In this document: positions 8,640-17,787 of the stretch, piece by piece
How positions within the stretch are numbered: the stretch's first letter is position 1
Layout: each line of letters opens with the position of its first letter
DNA from: Oceanimonas sp052119705
GTDB lineage: Bacteria > Pseudomonadota > Gammaproteobacteria > Enterobacterales > Aeromonadaceae
Direction of reading: 5' to 3'
Assembly: GCF_052119705.1 (NCBI RefSeq)
Contig: NZ_JBGQOP010000002.1
Span: forward strand, 62,001 to 126,000
Length of the DNA stretch: 64,000 nucleotides
Notes under the pieces: generated by a model
The model's input: the letters and a program-made list of their open reading frames with translations, nothing else
What the model was told of the DNA's origin: nothing
Database searches by the model: none
Made by a program: the position numbers and the translations under genes

Positions 8640-10157
8640 ATGTGTGGGATTGTCGGTATTCAAGGTACGACTCCAGTAAATCAGGCGCTTTATGATGCCT
8701 TAACCGTGTTGCAACACCGAGGCCAAGATGCCGCTGGTATAGTGACCATCGATGGTGAAACACTGCGCCAGCGCAAAGCCAATGGCTTGGTGCGTGAAGT
8801 GTTTGAAGATCGTCATATGCAGCGCTTAATCGGTAACGTGGGCATAGGTCACGTACGTTATCCGACCGCAGGTAGCAGCAGCGTGGCGCAAGCCCAGCCA
8901 TTTTATGTCAACTCCCCGTTTGGCATTACTTTGGCGCACAATGGCAACTTAACCAATACCAGTGAATTAAAAGCAGAGCTGCTTGTGGCTCGCCGCCACA
9001 TTAATACCAGCTCAGACTCTGAAGTCTTGCTTAATGTCCTCGCTCATGAGCTCGACCAACAAACACAAAATCTCCACCTCGAACCGGAACATGTGTTTGC
9101 CGCCGTGAGCGCCGTACATAAAAAAGTACGCGGTGCCTATGCGGTAGTGGCGGCCATTATTGGCCACGGCATGCTGGCATTTCGTGACCCTAATGGTATT
9201 CGACCGCTGGCACTGGGCAAACGCGACTGCGAGCAAGGTGGGGTTGAGTATATGGTGGCCTCAGAAAGTGTGGCGCTCAATGCGGTAGGCTTCCATCTTA
9301 TCCGCGATGTGGCACCCGGTGAAGCCATCTATATCACTCAACAAGGGGAGCTGTTTACTCAGCAATGTGCCGACGAACCTCAGCATCAGCCTTGTATTTT
9401 TGAGTACGTATACTTTGCTCGCCCCGACTCCTTTATTGATAAAGTGTCCGTGTATGCGGTGAGAGCACGCATGGGACAGAAACTTGGCGAAAAAATTGCT
9501 CGAGAGTGGGAAGACTTCGATATCGATGTGGTGATCCCCATTCCAGAAACGTCTTGCGATATTGCGCTGGAAATCGCACATAATCTGGACCTGCCTTATC
9601 GCCAAGGCTTCGTGAAGAATCGTTATATTGGCCGCACTTTTATTATGCCCGGCCAACTACAACGTCAGCAATCTGTGCGTCGTAAACTCAATGCCATACA
9701 TTCTGAGTTTGCGGGTAAAAACGTGCTGTTAGTCGATGACTCCATAGTGCGCGGCACTACCTCTGAGCAGATTATTAAAATGGCTCGTGAAGCCGGGGCT
9801 AAAAAAGTGTACTTTGCCTCTGCCGCACCGGAAATTCGCTTCCCAAATGTCTACGGTATCGACATGCCGTCAGTGAATGAACTGATAGCTTACGGCCGTG
9901 AAGTGGACGAAATTTGCCAATTGATAGGCGCCGATGGGCTAATTTTTCAAGAGCTAGAAGACCTTGAAGATGCGGTACGCCACTTTAATCCAGAATTGCG
10001 TCATTTTGAGACCTCGGTATTTACCGGTGAGTATGTGACGCAAGACGTGGATCAAGCGTATTTAGATGAGCAAAATGCACTGCGCAACGACAACGTTAAA
10101 CAGGCTGAATGCCAAGATGACGCGCATCTGGCTATGTATAACGAAGGCGAAGCCTAA
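8640..10157 (+). CDS. purF: Amidophosphoribosyltransferase
   Basis: First committed enzyme of de novo purine synthesis: PRPP plus glutamine gives 5-phosphoribosylamine. Cys2 directly follows the initiator Met (MCGIVGIQG) and becomes the N-terminal nucleophile of the Ntn glutaminase domain. QHRGQDAAGI and the HNGNLTN motif follow. The C-terminal phosphoribosyltransferase half carries the PRPP loop LLVDDSIVRGTTSEQ (D366-D367). At 505 aa the length is normal and no propeptide is present, as in E. coli. No convincing PurR operator was found upstream of cvpA. Confidence 0.97.
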   Translation: MCGIVGIQGTTPVNQALYDALTVLQHRGQDAAGIVTIDGETLRQRKANGLVREVFEDRHMQRLIGNVGIGHVRYPTAGSSSVAQAQPFYVNSPFGITLAHNGNLTNTSELKAELLVARRHINTSSDSEVLLNVLAHELDQQTQNLHLEPEHVFAAVSAVHKKVRGAYAVVAAIIGHGMLAFRDPNGIRPLALGKRDCEQGGVEYMVASESVALNAVGFHLIRDVAPGEAIYITQQGELFTQQCADEPQHQPCIFEYVYFARPDSFIDKVSVYAVRARMGQKLGEKIAREWEDFDIDVVIPIPETSCDIALEIAHNLDLPYRQGFVKNRYIGRTFIMPGQLQRQQSVRRKLNAIHSEFAGKNVLLVDDSIVRGTTSEQIIKMAREAGAKKVYFASAAPEIRFPNVYGIDMPSVNELIAYGREVDEICQLIGADGLIFQELEDLEDAVRHFNPELRHFETSVFTGEYVTQDVDQAYLDEQNALRNDNVKQAECQDDAHLAMYNEGEA

Positions 10158-10180
10158 TTTATCATTGGGTTAGCTAACAG

Positions 10181-10208
10181 AAAGGGGCCTTTTTAAGGCC
10201 CCTTTTTT
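10181..10208 (+). terminator. Intrinsic terminator after purF
   Basis: AAAGGGGCCTT and AAGGCCCCTTT pair around a 3-nt loop and end in T6. It lies between convergent genes, so partial use by the opposite strand is possible. Confidence 0.9.
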
Positions 10209-10226
10209 ATTAATGCTAACAGTCCG

Positions 10227-10832
10227 TTAGTTCATATACATAGGGCCAAAGCCCCAACTCCAAAGCAATACGGTGGCTGTCATCAAGCAGACTAACAGCA
10301 CGAGTGCCGCTGTGATCACCGAGCTTGCATAAATAAAGCCGCGTTCTTCAGGGATGCGCATTACGATAGGGATCCCTGTATACAAAAGGTAAACCGAGTA
10401 GGTAACGCCCGCTAAGCCCACGAGCATTATTACTATGGGTTCAGGGTAAAATAAGGAAAAGCCGGCCATAAATAAGGGCGTGGCAGTATAGGCGGCAAGC
10501 TCTAGGCTATTTGCAAAGCTTGGGGTGGCACCAAAGGTACCCGCCATCCAAAAAATAAGGTAGGCGAGGGCGAAGACGCCGAAAATTAACCCCACATACA
10601 TACTCATCGCCATGGCTAAAGCGCTTCTGGGGGTGAGCATAAAAGTGCTGTTGGTAGTGCTACCAAAGTTCCAACCAATCATAGTCGTCGAAAGATAGGC
10701 GCTGATAGTGGGTATCAGTGCTATCAAGGCTAGGTGGATTAAGCTGTAGCGTAAACTCTCATGTTGGCGGTCTACTCTGTGCCACTGTACTTTAGGCTGT
10801 GTGTACAAGCCCCAAATTCGATTCAAAAACAT
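10227..10832 (-). CDS. Yip1-domain inner-membrane protein (YohC-like)
   Basis: A 201-aa membrane protein with about five hydrophobic segments, resembling E. coli YohC: WGLYTQPKVQWHRV at the start, TMIGWNFG after the first membrane helix, AYTATPLFMAG and YLLYTGIPIVMRIPEERGF later. Function is unknown; the eukaryotic namesake acts in vesicle traffic, but this is not transferable. The ATG whose complement is at 10830-10832 is chosen because AAGGGGAAGG lies just upstream. A 35-residue in-frame extension has no such support. It is transcribed alone, convergent with purF. Confidence 0.75.
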   Translation of the reverse strand: MFLNRIWGLYTQPKVQWHRVDRQHESLRYSLIHLALIALIPTISAYLSTTMIGWNFGSTTNSTFMLTPRSALAMAMSMYVGLIFGVFALAYLIFWMAGTFGATPSFANSLELAAYTATPLFMAGFSLFYPEPIVIMLVGLAGVTYSVYLLYTGIPIVMRIPEERGFIYASSVITAALVLLVCLMTATVLLWSWGFGPMYMN

Positions 10833-11274
10833 GGCCTTCCCCTTATCTATGCTAATTACTCTGTGGACTAGCAGCGAAACAGCGTATGTATTCCTAGTAG
10901 CAGCTGTAAGTTTAGTCAGATACGTATAACTAGGCACAAGCTCAAACTAAGTATAAACCACATTTTATGCACTGCTCGGTAAGACGGCCTTGATAGGTGT
11001 ATTGAGTCAGTGTTGGCTTTGTGTGCCGAGAGGCGAGGGGAAACGAAAAAATACTATGTTAACTGCAACAAATTAGCTGCCATCTGGCGTAGACAGGACG
11101 AAATAACAGCCGTTAATACATAATTAAAAAACGGAATGATTCAGTTTAATGTTACATCTGGATATAAGAGTTACGGCAGTGGTAGAATGGAATCAGTGTT
11201 TATATGGTTAATTTTTTAATCATTTTGATATTTTACTCACTCCTAAGGAGTGATAAACAGGTAGCCGATTATTT
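10833..11274. other. Spacer between the Yip1-type gene and the GGDEF/EAL gene
   Basis: A divergent 442-bp AT-rich region with no coding sequence. It should contain both promoters. The only distinct structure is the 17-bp palindrome at 11237-11253. Confidence 0.5.
11237..11253 (+). promoter_or_regulatory. Palindrome covering the only good ribosome-binding site of the GGDEF/EAL gene
   Basis: TCACTCCT, one central A, then AGGAGTGA: perfect 8-bp arms. The right half contains AAGGAG, the only Shine-Dalgarno-like sequence upstream of the ATG at 11275, but at an unusually long distance (24 nt). In RNA a 6-bp stem with a 5-nt loop could mask it. As DNA it could be an operator. A stop codon at 11254-11256 blocks any earlier in-frame start. 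Confidence 0.55.
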
Positions 11275-13932
11275 ATGTTGATATCGATTGTTGAGCAGGC
11301 GATGTTGATCCTCGCATCCGGCTGGCTATTAACCATGAACATGCGAAAAATGCAGGCTTATCCGCGATTATTACCACTTACTGTGGGAGTCTGGTTTGGC
11401 ATTCTTACTATCGCTTGTATGTCTATGCCATTTAGTATCGGTCCTGGGGTATTTCTGGATGTTGGCGATGCGATCATTTTTGTTGCTGGCCTCTTTGGTG
11501 GCCTGTTATCCGGTGGTTTGGCTCTGGTGCTCGCCGGTACGTTTAAACTCTGGTTTAACGACTCTGATAGCTTAATTGCCGTACTAACCATGTCGATGGC
11601 GTTGTTTCTGGGATTAATAGCTAAGCGCGCCCTAGTGAAAACTCGCTTCTCGCTGACTTTAGGTTACCTGTTGCCGGTTAGTTTACTTTTAAACGGTATG
11701 AGCATTACCCTGATATATCTTAATGTTGAGCCGCAATTACAAGCACATGTGTTGTCCATGAGCGGGCCCTTTTTAGTGGTCGCTGTTCCCTTGACCCTGA
11801 TGCTTATTTATATTCTCAAAGATACCTTGCATCGTCAGCAAGAGCAGCAAGCCCTCCGTGACAGTCAAGCGCGTTTGCTGGCGATTACCCGCGCCTTGCC
11901 AGATATGATGAGTGTCATAGATGAAAACGGCTTTTATTTAGAAATAATGGCTGACAATATTATTTTTTCAGGGAGTAAAGAACCCAGGGCCGTGGGGAAG
12001 AATATCCGCGATATATTTCCAAAACAGTATGCCCTTCGCCTACAAGCTTTTATTAACCATACCCTTTCACAGCAAAAGGTTGCGCATTTATTGTTCGAGA
12101 TGGAAGTGGATGAAAGTTGGCGTACCTTTGAAAGCGTCGCACAAGCACTCGACACCGAAGTTGGTGAAGCAAAGGCAGTGGTGGTGCTTACCCGAGATAT
12201 TAGTGAGCGGGTAAAAGGGGAAACGGATTTACGTATCGCCGCCGTGGCTTTTGATAGTTTTCAAGGCATGTTGGTGACCGATAAGCATAATCGTATTTTG
12301 CGCGTTAACCGCGCCTTTACCGATGTGACCGGTTATAGCCAAAGCGAATTATTAGGTAAAACACCCAGTGTATTTAGTTCTGGTCATCATGACAGTGCTT
12401 TTTATCAAGATATGTGGCACGACATTAATAGCCTGGGTCATTGGCAGGGCGAGATTTATGATAAGCGTAAATCGGGGCAAATTTATCCACAATTTTTGTC
12501 AATCAGTGCCGTTAAAGATGAACAAGATCAGGTCAGTCATTATGTGGCCAGCATTACCGACATCAGCATGGAAAAAGAGAATGCAAAAAAAATCCATGAC
12601 TTGGCCTATTACGATAGTTTGACCGGTCTGCCTAATCGGCGTTTGTTACTGACCAGCATTAGACAAATTCAAAGAGAGAGTGCCAGCGAAAATAAGCTGG
12701 GTGCCGTGATTTTTATCGACTTAGATCAATTTAAAAATATTAATGATCTCTGGGGACATGAAGTAGGCGATAAATTATTACTGCATGTCGCTAATCAGTT
12801 GCGCAAAGTGCTCAGCAAACAAGATAGCTTAGCGCGCTTAGGCAGTGATCAATTCGTGTTGGTACTGAGCGCCCACGCTGACAATTATAGCCAGCTCATA
12901 AGCCGTTTAGAGCAGCATAATAAAATGCTGCTGAGCATGTTGGAGCAGCCCTATGTTCACGGTGAGCAGAAGCTGCGTAGCAGTGCATGCATTGGTGTGG
13001 TCGCGTTAGATGGCTTTAATGAAACAGCAGAAGAGTTGGTACGTAAAGCTGAGCTGGCCATGTATGCGGCGAAAGACACAGGTAAGGGTGAACATCGCTT
13101 CTTTGATCCGCAAATGCAAGAAGTGATATCGCAGCGCCTATTATTAGAAGAAGACATTATTCGAGGTCTAGAAGCTCAAGAGTTTTGTGTGTATTTTCAA
13201 GCGCAATTTAATAGTGATGAACAGTTAGTGGGTGTGGAGTCTTTGGTGCGTTGGCGCCACCCAGAGCGGGGACTCTTGTCACCCATTGCTTTTCTTCAGG
13301 TGGCAGAAGCCGCGGGCATCATGAGCCAAATCGATAAGGTGGTACTACTGCGCGCCTGTGAGCAAATGGCTCATTGGAAGCGCTTACCCGCCTTTAGGGA
13401 TATTACGGTGTCGGTGAATATCAGCCCTGCTCAATTGTATCAGCATGACTTCGTTGCACAAGTGCTGAAGGTGGTCAAGGAGACGGGCGCGGATCCACAA
13501 CGGCTCAAGCTCGAGCTAACGGAGTCTATGCTGGTGACAGACATGAAACAGGCGATTGCACGCATGCGCCAACTGAAACAAGCCGGCATTCGCTTTTCTA
13601 TTGATGATTTTGGTACCGGTTATTCATCACTGCAGTATTTACAACAACTGCCGCTAGACCAACTAAAAATTGACCAATCTTTTGTGCGAGGTTTGCCAGA
13701 AGATACCAGTAGTTTGGCGATCATTAGAGCCGTGATCGCCATGGCTAATAGCTTAGGGCTAGAAGTGATAGCGGAAGGGGTTGAAACTGAAGTGCAGCGG
13801 GACATACTGCTGGCCAATGGTTGCCCTTTATATCAAGGCTATCTGTATGCTAAACCTTTACCTGCAGAGCAAGTCGAGCGACTAGAGATGATTGAACAAT
13901 CCCACCATATCAAGTTACTCGTCGGCAACTAG
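11275..13932 (+). CDS. 5TM-PAS-PAS-degenerate GGDEF-EAL protein, probable c-di-GMP phosphodiesterase
   Basis: Membrane signalling protein of 885 aa. Residues about 1-190 form several membrane segments with a GDAIIFVAGLFGGLLSGG motif, resembling the 5TM LytS-type sensor domain. Two PAS-like regions follow (about 200-315 and 320-430; the second has GMLVTDKHNRILRVNRAFTD). The GGDEF domain keeps its fold (SLTGLPNRR, FIDLDQFKNIND), but the signature at 523-527 reads GSDQF, so cyclase activity is unlikely. The EAL domain carries ESL at 655-657 (Glu kept, Ala changed), plus ELTES, DDFGTGYSSL (DD 777-778), KIDQSFV and EGVET (from 834). The metal and catalytic acids therefore seem complete. The GGDEF part may act as a GTP-sensing regulatory domain. 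Confidence 0.9.
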   Translation: MLISIVEQAMLILASGWLLTMNMRKMQAYPRLLPLTVGVWFGILTIACMSMPFSIGPGVFLDVGDAIIFVAGLFGGLLSGGLALVLAGTFKLWFNDSDSLIAVLTMSMALFLGLIAKRALVKTRFSLTLGYLLPVSLLLNGMSITLIYLNVEPQLQAHVLSMSGPFLVVAVPLTLMLIYILKDTLHRQQEQQALRDSQARLLAITRALPDMMSVIDENGFYLEIMADNIIFSGSKEPRAVGKNIRDIFPKQYALRLQAFINHTLSQQKVAHLLFEMEVDESWRTFESVAQALDTEVGEAKAVVVLTRDISERVKGETDLRIAAVAFDSFQGMLVTDKHNRILRVNRAFTDVTGYSQSELLGKTPSVFSSGHHDSAFYQDMWHDINSLGHWQGEIYDKRKSGQIYPQFLSISAVKDEQDQVSHYVASITDISMEKENAKKIHDLAYYDSLTGLPNRRLLLTSIRQIQRESASENKLGAVIFIDLDQFKNINDLWGHEVGDKLLLHVANQLRKVLSKQDSLARLGSDQFVLVLSAHADNYSQLISRLEQHNKMLLSMLEQPYVHGEQKLRSSACIGVVALDGFNETAEELVRKAELAMYAAKDTGKGEHRFFDPQMQEVISQRLLLEEDIIRGLEAQEFCVYFQAQFNSDEQLVGVESLVRWRHPERGLLSPIAFLQVAEAAGIMSQIDKVVLLRACEQMAHWKRLPAFRDITVSVNISPAQLYQHDFVAQVLKVVKETGADPQRLKLELTESMLVTDMKQAIARMRQLKQAGIRFSIDDFGTGYSSLQYLQQLPLDQLKIDQSFVRGLPEDTSSLAIIRAVIAMANSLGLEVIAEGVETEVQRDILLANGCPLYQGYLYAKPLPAEQVERLEMIEQSHHIKLLVGN

Positions 13933-13939
13933 TTGCCTG

Positions 13940-13967
13940 AACTAATCGTTAATCGTTAAACGTTAAA
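13940..13967. repeat. Short 7-bp tandem array (CGTTAAW)
   Basis: Four consecutive heptads in the convergent spacer: AACTAAT, then CGTTAAT, CGTTAAA and CGTTAAA. No inverted partner is evident. It is grouped here because of its 7-bp period; similar CGTTAAR heptads occur after lolA (4985-5012) and inside the recN/nadK spacer (21071-21084). Confidence 0.5.
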
Positions 13968-14053
13968 TACCTAAGCAGTATTTACTACTAGTACATAAGC
14001 CGAATACCCCATAACCTGAGGACTTCGGCTCAGTGTAGATAGTACTAGCCCGT

Positions 14054-15622
14054 TCATAAGCAAACGGTACGGTTACGACCTTGCTGCTTGGCTTTATACA
14101 AGGCCTGATCTGCCAGCTTTAAGGTATCATCTATGCTTCTGGGCGAGTCTAATGCTGCCCAATACGTTACCCCGAAAGACACGGTAATGTAACCCACAGG
14201 GGGGATCTCGGTTTGGGCGATTAACTCTCGTAGACGCTCGGCCACGGTAAACGCCGTCTCAGGTAAGATATTAGGTAAGAAAATTATAAACTCTTCACCG
14301 CCACAACGACATAACTGGTCTTCTTTGCGAGCCTGAGTCCGCATCAATTGCGCGAGTTTTTTTATTACTTCATCACCTACGTCATGCCCATAGGTGTCAT
14401 TTACTCGCTTAAAGAAGTCAATGTCCAAGGCGATGACGGAAAAAACGGTACGCTCTGCTTGGTAGTTATCTAACACCGAGGCCATGCCACGACGATTTAA
14501 TAAGCCTGTCATGGCATCGGTATGGCTATCGTTATGTAATTGGCTAATTTTATCGTTCAACTGCCCCATGCTTTTAACGATGGCACGTTTGAGCTGTGCG
14601 GCTTCAAAGTACCAAGAGTTAATGTGAGAGATATTATCTTGGGCAGTTTTATTTTCAATCAAGCGGGTATCGCGCGCTAGCAACCACAGCGGCCGAGAGA
14701 TCAGCATAGCCGACAACCAGATACCAAATAACGTGAGTAGTACCAAAGGCAAACTTCTAATAAACACGTTTGTAATATGGCTATCTAATTCAGCCAACGT
14801 TATATGTTTAGGCCTTTGTGCCACAATCCCCCATCCTGCATTCGCAATAGGGGCAAAGCCGGCAAGCATTTCTATACCTTTAGAGTTAGTAACGGCATAA
14901 GCACCTTCTTGACCTGCAACCACGGCATCAATAGCTGGATTTTGTTCAATATTTTCGCCAACACGCACGTTATCAGGGTGATAAATTAACGTCTTATGGC
15001 GATCTACTACATACAGATAAGAACCATCTTGATAATAATGCTTGCCTAAAAATTGGTTCAAAATATTCTTTTTCTGTAAATAAATGGTGCCTGTGATGTA
15101 GCCTAAGTAATTACCACCCTTTGCGAAAATGGGGTGTGACACACTAATTAAATAATTACCGGCTTCAGATATAAATGGGTCTGAGATCATCGGCATTTTT
15201 CGAGCGATAGACTGCTGTGCTTGTACTGACTTCAGTTTTATTCCACGGATCCCTAATGCTTCTGGAGACGCGGCCAACACTCTCGCATTCACATCAACCA
15301 CAGCGACTGAGTTAAAGATCTCCGTGGATTGCTGTAAGCGCACCACTTCGTCGTCTAAACGAGAGGCATCTTTCATGTGCTCGCCGAGCATGTTCGCGCT
15401 ATACGCCAGTCTGTCTTGTGCCATATCCAGAAAGACGGCGGTAACTTCTGCCAGCTTAGCCGCATACACACGGTTCGCTTCGAGGGCATTATTTATCAGT
15501 AATGAGCGTTGTGCTTCATAGGTGGCGTAAAAGCTATTACCTAAGGTTATCAAGACGCTGCATAACGCAAGCCCCAATATTAGGCCACGCAGTTTAAACC
15601 GAGGAAGGGGTTTGTTTTGCAT
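14054..15622 (-). CDS. Cache-sensor diguanylate cyclase
   Basis: A 522-aa membrane enzyme expected to make c-di-GMP from two GTP. Transmembrane segment 1 is at about 11-31. A periplasmic double-Cache-like sensor follows (about 35-280; YLISVSHPIFAKGGNYLGYI, TLIYHPDNVRVGENI). Transmembrane segment 2 is at about 287-307, then a HAMP-like or coiled linker and the C-terminal GGDEF domain. The active site is intact (GGEEF, 441-445). An inhibitory I-site RKED lies five residues before it (432-435), so product feedback inhibition is likely. SHTDAMTGLLNRRG and DIDFFKRVNDTYGHDVGDEV are typical. The gene converges on the EAL-type protein, and the two could oppose each other enzymatically. Confidence 0.92.
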   Translation of the reverse strand: MQNKPLPRFKLRGLILGLALCSVLITLGNSFYATYEAQRSLLINNALEANRVYAAKLAEVTAVFLDMAQDRLAYSANMLGEHMKDASRLDDEVVRLQQSTEIFNSVAVVDVNARVLAASPEALGIRGIKLKSVQAQQSIARKMPMISDPFISEAGNYLISVSHPIFAKGGNYLGYITGTIYLQKKNILNQFLGKHYYQDGSYLYVVDRHKTLIYHPDNVRVGENIEQNPAIDAVVAGQEGAYAVTNSKGIEMLAGFAPIANAGWGIVAQRPKHITLAELDSHITNVFIRSLPLVLLTLFGIWLSAMLISRPLWLLARDTRLIENKTAQDNISHINSWYFEAAQLKRAIVKSMGQLNDKISQLHNDSHTDAMTGLLNRRGMASVLDNYQAERTVFSVIALDIDFFKRVNDTYGHDVGDEVIKKLAQLMRTQARKEDQLCRCGGEEFIIFLPNILPETAFTVAERLRELIAQTEIPPVGYITVSFGVTYWAALDSPRSIDDTLKLADQALYKAKQQGRNRTVCL

Positions 15623-15799
15623 TAGGTGAGGGTACCCACAGATGATCAGCCAAGGTGCTGATGAAATGACTTTAAGCGATTCTAATGGAACTGATTTATG
15701 AAAGCCATTCCATTCACTCGCCCCAAATTATGCTTTATAGCGGTGAATATGGGAATTATGGTTTAACTATTGGCTAAATATTGCCTAGCAAGCAGCCAT

Positions 15800-15825
15800 A
15801 AAAAAAGGCCCAATTAAGGGCCTTT
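15800..15825 (-). terminator. Intrinsic terminator of ssrA
   Basis: On the reverse strand AAAGGCCC and GGGCCTTT pair around TTAATT and continue into a T run. It starts about 10 nt beyond the mature tmRNA 3' end. Confidence 0.9.
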
Positions 15826-15834
15826 CCAATCGAT

Positions 15835-16194
15835 TGGTGGAGCTGGCGGGATTTGAACCCGCGTCCGAAAAACCTACATCGTCGGTACTACATGCGTAGT
15901 CAGTCATTACATTCGCCATCTGCTGCGGACAGACACGCCACAGAATAACTAGCCTAAATTAGTTTTAATGCTTCCACCGTCAGGCACGATTTCCACACGA
16001 TTCTGTGAGATATGACCTTCCAATTCCCTAAGTCACAGACAAGCTAGGGTAGAAGGGCTCTAACAGGTTATTAAGCTGCTAGTGCGTAGTTTTCGTCGTT
16101 TGCGACTATTTTTTTGCGATTTTTTAACGAGGCCTATCGCACCTCGGCATGCACCTAGGAGTTCGAGAATCTCGTCGAATCCAGAATCAGCCCC
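15835..16194 (-). ncRNA. ssrA: tmRNA (10Sa RNA)
   Basis: Transfer-messenger RNA that rescues stalled ribosomes and tags their products for proteolysis. The 5' end GGGGCTGATTCTGGATTCGA pairs with the 3' tRNA-like end, which contains TTCAAATCCCGCCAGCTCC and the encoded CCA. The tag frame runs on the reverse strand through 16103-16071: resume codon GCA, peptide ANDENYALAA, then TAA. The tag matches that of E. coli. The length, 360 nt, is typical. smpB, encoding its obligatory partner, lies 42 nt upstream in the same direction. Confidence 0.97.
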
Positions 16195-16236
16195 AAGTTC
16201 ACTTATGGTATGGCAATTTTTACCGAATCACAAGTA

Positions 16237-16722
16237 TTAACGATTTTTATGTTTCATCATGCGGTCTTTTTCGCGCTTCCAGTCCCGCTCTTTCACGTCT
16301 TGGCGCTTGTCGTGATCTTTTTTACCTTTCACCAAGCCAATTTCAATTTTTACCCAAGACTGAGACCAATACAGTGCCAAGGGCACCAAGGTATAACCGT
16401 CGCGGTCAAGCAGGCTGGCTAATCTGTCCAGCTCGCGCCGTTTAAGTAACAGTTTGCGCGAGCGCATGGGATCGCACACTACGTGAGTAGAGGCCATGTT
16501 AAGGGGAGTAATGGTCGCGGCGAACAAGAAGGCTTCGCCATTACGTATGAACACGTAAGAGTCGGCGATGTTGGCTTTTCCCGCCCGCATCGCTTTTACT
16601 TCCCATCCTTGTAGCTCCAGCCCGGCTTCATATTTTTCTTCGATATAATATTCGTGCCTTGCCTTCTTATTGAGGGCAATGGTGCTGGAACCGACTTTTT
16701 TCTTAGCTTTGTTTTTTGTCAT
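16237..16722 (-). CDS. smpB: tmRNA-binding protein SmpB
   Basis: A 161-aa OB-fold protein that binds the tRNA-like domain of tmRNA and places it in the ribosomal A site. Family motifs are complete: TIALNKKARHEYYIEEKYEA, GLELQGWEVKAMRAGKANI, STHVVCDPMRSRKLLL, and the basic C-terminal tail KGKKDHDKRQDVKERDW that probes the mRNA channel. The ATG with complement at 16720-16722 (MTKNKAKKK) matches other SmpB starts; an upstream in-frame Met is rejected. It is followed directly by ssrA. Confidence 0.96.
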   Translation of the reverse strand: MTKNKAKKKVGSSTIALNKKARHEYYIEEKYEAGLELQGWEVKAMRAGKANIADSYVFIRNGEAFLFAATITPLNMASTHVVCDPMRSRKLLLKRRELDRLASLLDRDGYTLVPLALYWSQSWVKIEIGLVKGKKDHDKRQDVKERDWKREKDRMMKHKNR

Positions 16723-16903
16723 AGTAGCGCCATTATACGGGGCCAATGATGGCTTGGGAATTGCTGATACAGCAACTGCGTGTTTTTCATACGTATTTCG
16801 TGATAATGCTGCAGTTATGTCAGCCTAATTGTCTTGATTCGACAGCCGTGAGTCCAACAAAGATTAGTGTTAAAATCGAGTCGATTTGCTGTCAGGAGAG
16901 ATT

Positions 16904-17353
16904 ATGCCGAGTATTACTCGCAGTGCATTAGTGATGTTTAGTGCACAACAAATGTATGAGTTGGTCAATGATATTGACGCTTATCCGCAGTTTTTACCAG
17001 GTTGTGTGGCAAGCCGTGTGGTCTCGCAGTCCGATAATACCATTACTGCGGCCTTGGATGTATCTAAGGCGGGCATTCGTAAAACTTTTACCACGCGTAA
17101 TGTATTAACGCCTTATCAGCATATTCGTGTTGAGTTAGTCGATGGGCCTTTTAAAGCACTCAATGGTGGCTGGACCTTTACGCCGTTAGATGAAGACGCC
17201 TGTAAAGTTGAGCTGGAATTGTATTTTGAGTTTACGTCTCGCTTAGTGGAATTTGCTTTTGGCGGCATCTTTAAAGAGCTAGCCAATGCCATGGTGCATT
17301 CCTTTAGTGAGCGAGCCAGAGAGGTATATGGCCATGAGTCTTATTCAGGTTGA
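16904..17353 (+). CDS. ratA: RatA / START-like (Coq10 family) protein
   Basis: A 149-aa START/polyketide-cyclase fold protein of the Coq10 family. E. coli RatA was described as a toxin blocking 30S-50S association. The family fold also suggests ubiquinone or lipid binding, so the physiological role is debated. Hallmarks are YPQFLPGCVASRV, VSKAGIRKTFTTRN and LVDGPFKALNGGW. The start at 16904 (MPSITRSALV) aligns with E. coli and has AGGAG five bases upstream. It is divergent from smpB and overlaps rnfH by 20 nt, the enteric arrangement. Confidence 0.92.
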   Translation: MPSITRSALVMFSAQQMYELVNDIDAYPQFLPGCVASRVVSQSDNTITAALDVSKAGIRKTFTTRNVLTPYQHIRVELVDGPFKALNGGWTFTPLDEDACKVELELYFEFTSRLVEFAFGGIFKELANAMVHSFSERAREVYGHESYSG

Positions 17354-17726
17354 AGTTGTGTATGCGCTGCCTTATAAGCAAGTAGTGCTAAGCCTGAACG
17401 TCGCCGCCAGTAGTGACGTGCAGCAGGTGATCGCCCAGTCTGGCATCTTGCAGCAGTTTCCTGAGATTGACTTAGATACCAACATGGTCGGTGTGTTTGG
17501 GCGTCAGGTTAAACTAAATAGCCCACTGCGAGCCGGAGACAGAGTCGAAATTTATCGGCCTTTATTAGCGGATCCCAAAGATATTCGTCGCCGCCGTGCC
17601 GAGCAAGCCAAAGAAGAAGGGCGTGCTGACAAGGTGACGGGTGGACGACCTAACTCTGGGCGAGCTGATGTGAGGGATAGAGAAAATAAAGGCCAGCAAG
17701 CAGAAGATGAGACACAAGACTCATGA
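17334..17726 (+). CDS. rnfH: RnfH family (RatB) ubiquitin-like protein
   Basis: Small UPF0125 protein with a predicted beta-grasp fold, coded next to ratA; its function is not established. The core residues about 3-82 contain VEVVYALPYKQ, LDTNMVGVFGRQVKL and DRVEIYRPLLADPKDIRRRRA. Start 17334 (MSLIQVEV) is chosen over 17328 because GAGG lies nine bases upstream. The C-terminus, residues about 85-130, is an extra hydrophilic tail rich in Arg, Glu, Gly and Asp, which E. coli RnfH lacks. The 5' end overlaps ratA. Confidence 0.88.
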   Translation: MSLIQVEVVYALPYKQVVLSLNVAASSDVQQVIAQSGILQQFPEIDLDTNMVGVFGRQVKLNSPLRAGDRVEIYRPLLADPKDIRRRRAEQAKEEGRADKVTGGRPNSGRADVRDRENKGQQAEDETQDS

Positions 17727-17731
17727 AAGTA

Positions 17732-17765
17732 TTCAGCACATCGAGTGAACACTCGGTGTGCTGAA
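17732..17765. repeat. 16-bp inverted repeat after rnfH
   Basis: TTCAGCACATCGAGTG and CACTCGGTGTGCTGAA flank a 2-nt centre and differ from perfect symmetry at one position, which would be a G-U pair in RNA. There is no T run, so it is not a standard terminator. It begins six bases after the rnfH stop. Confidence 0.75.
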
Positions 17766-17787
17766 GCGACTAAATGTTTAGCCTAAC

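Noticed and set aside
16904..17726. RatA-RnfH as an active toxin-antitoxin pair
   Set aside because: The gene pair is conserved in ordinary genomes and the Coq10-like fold suggests a housekeeping role; sequence alone does not support a toxin-antitoxin call.
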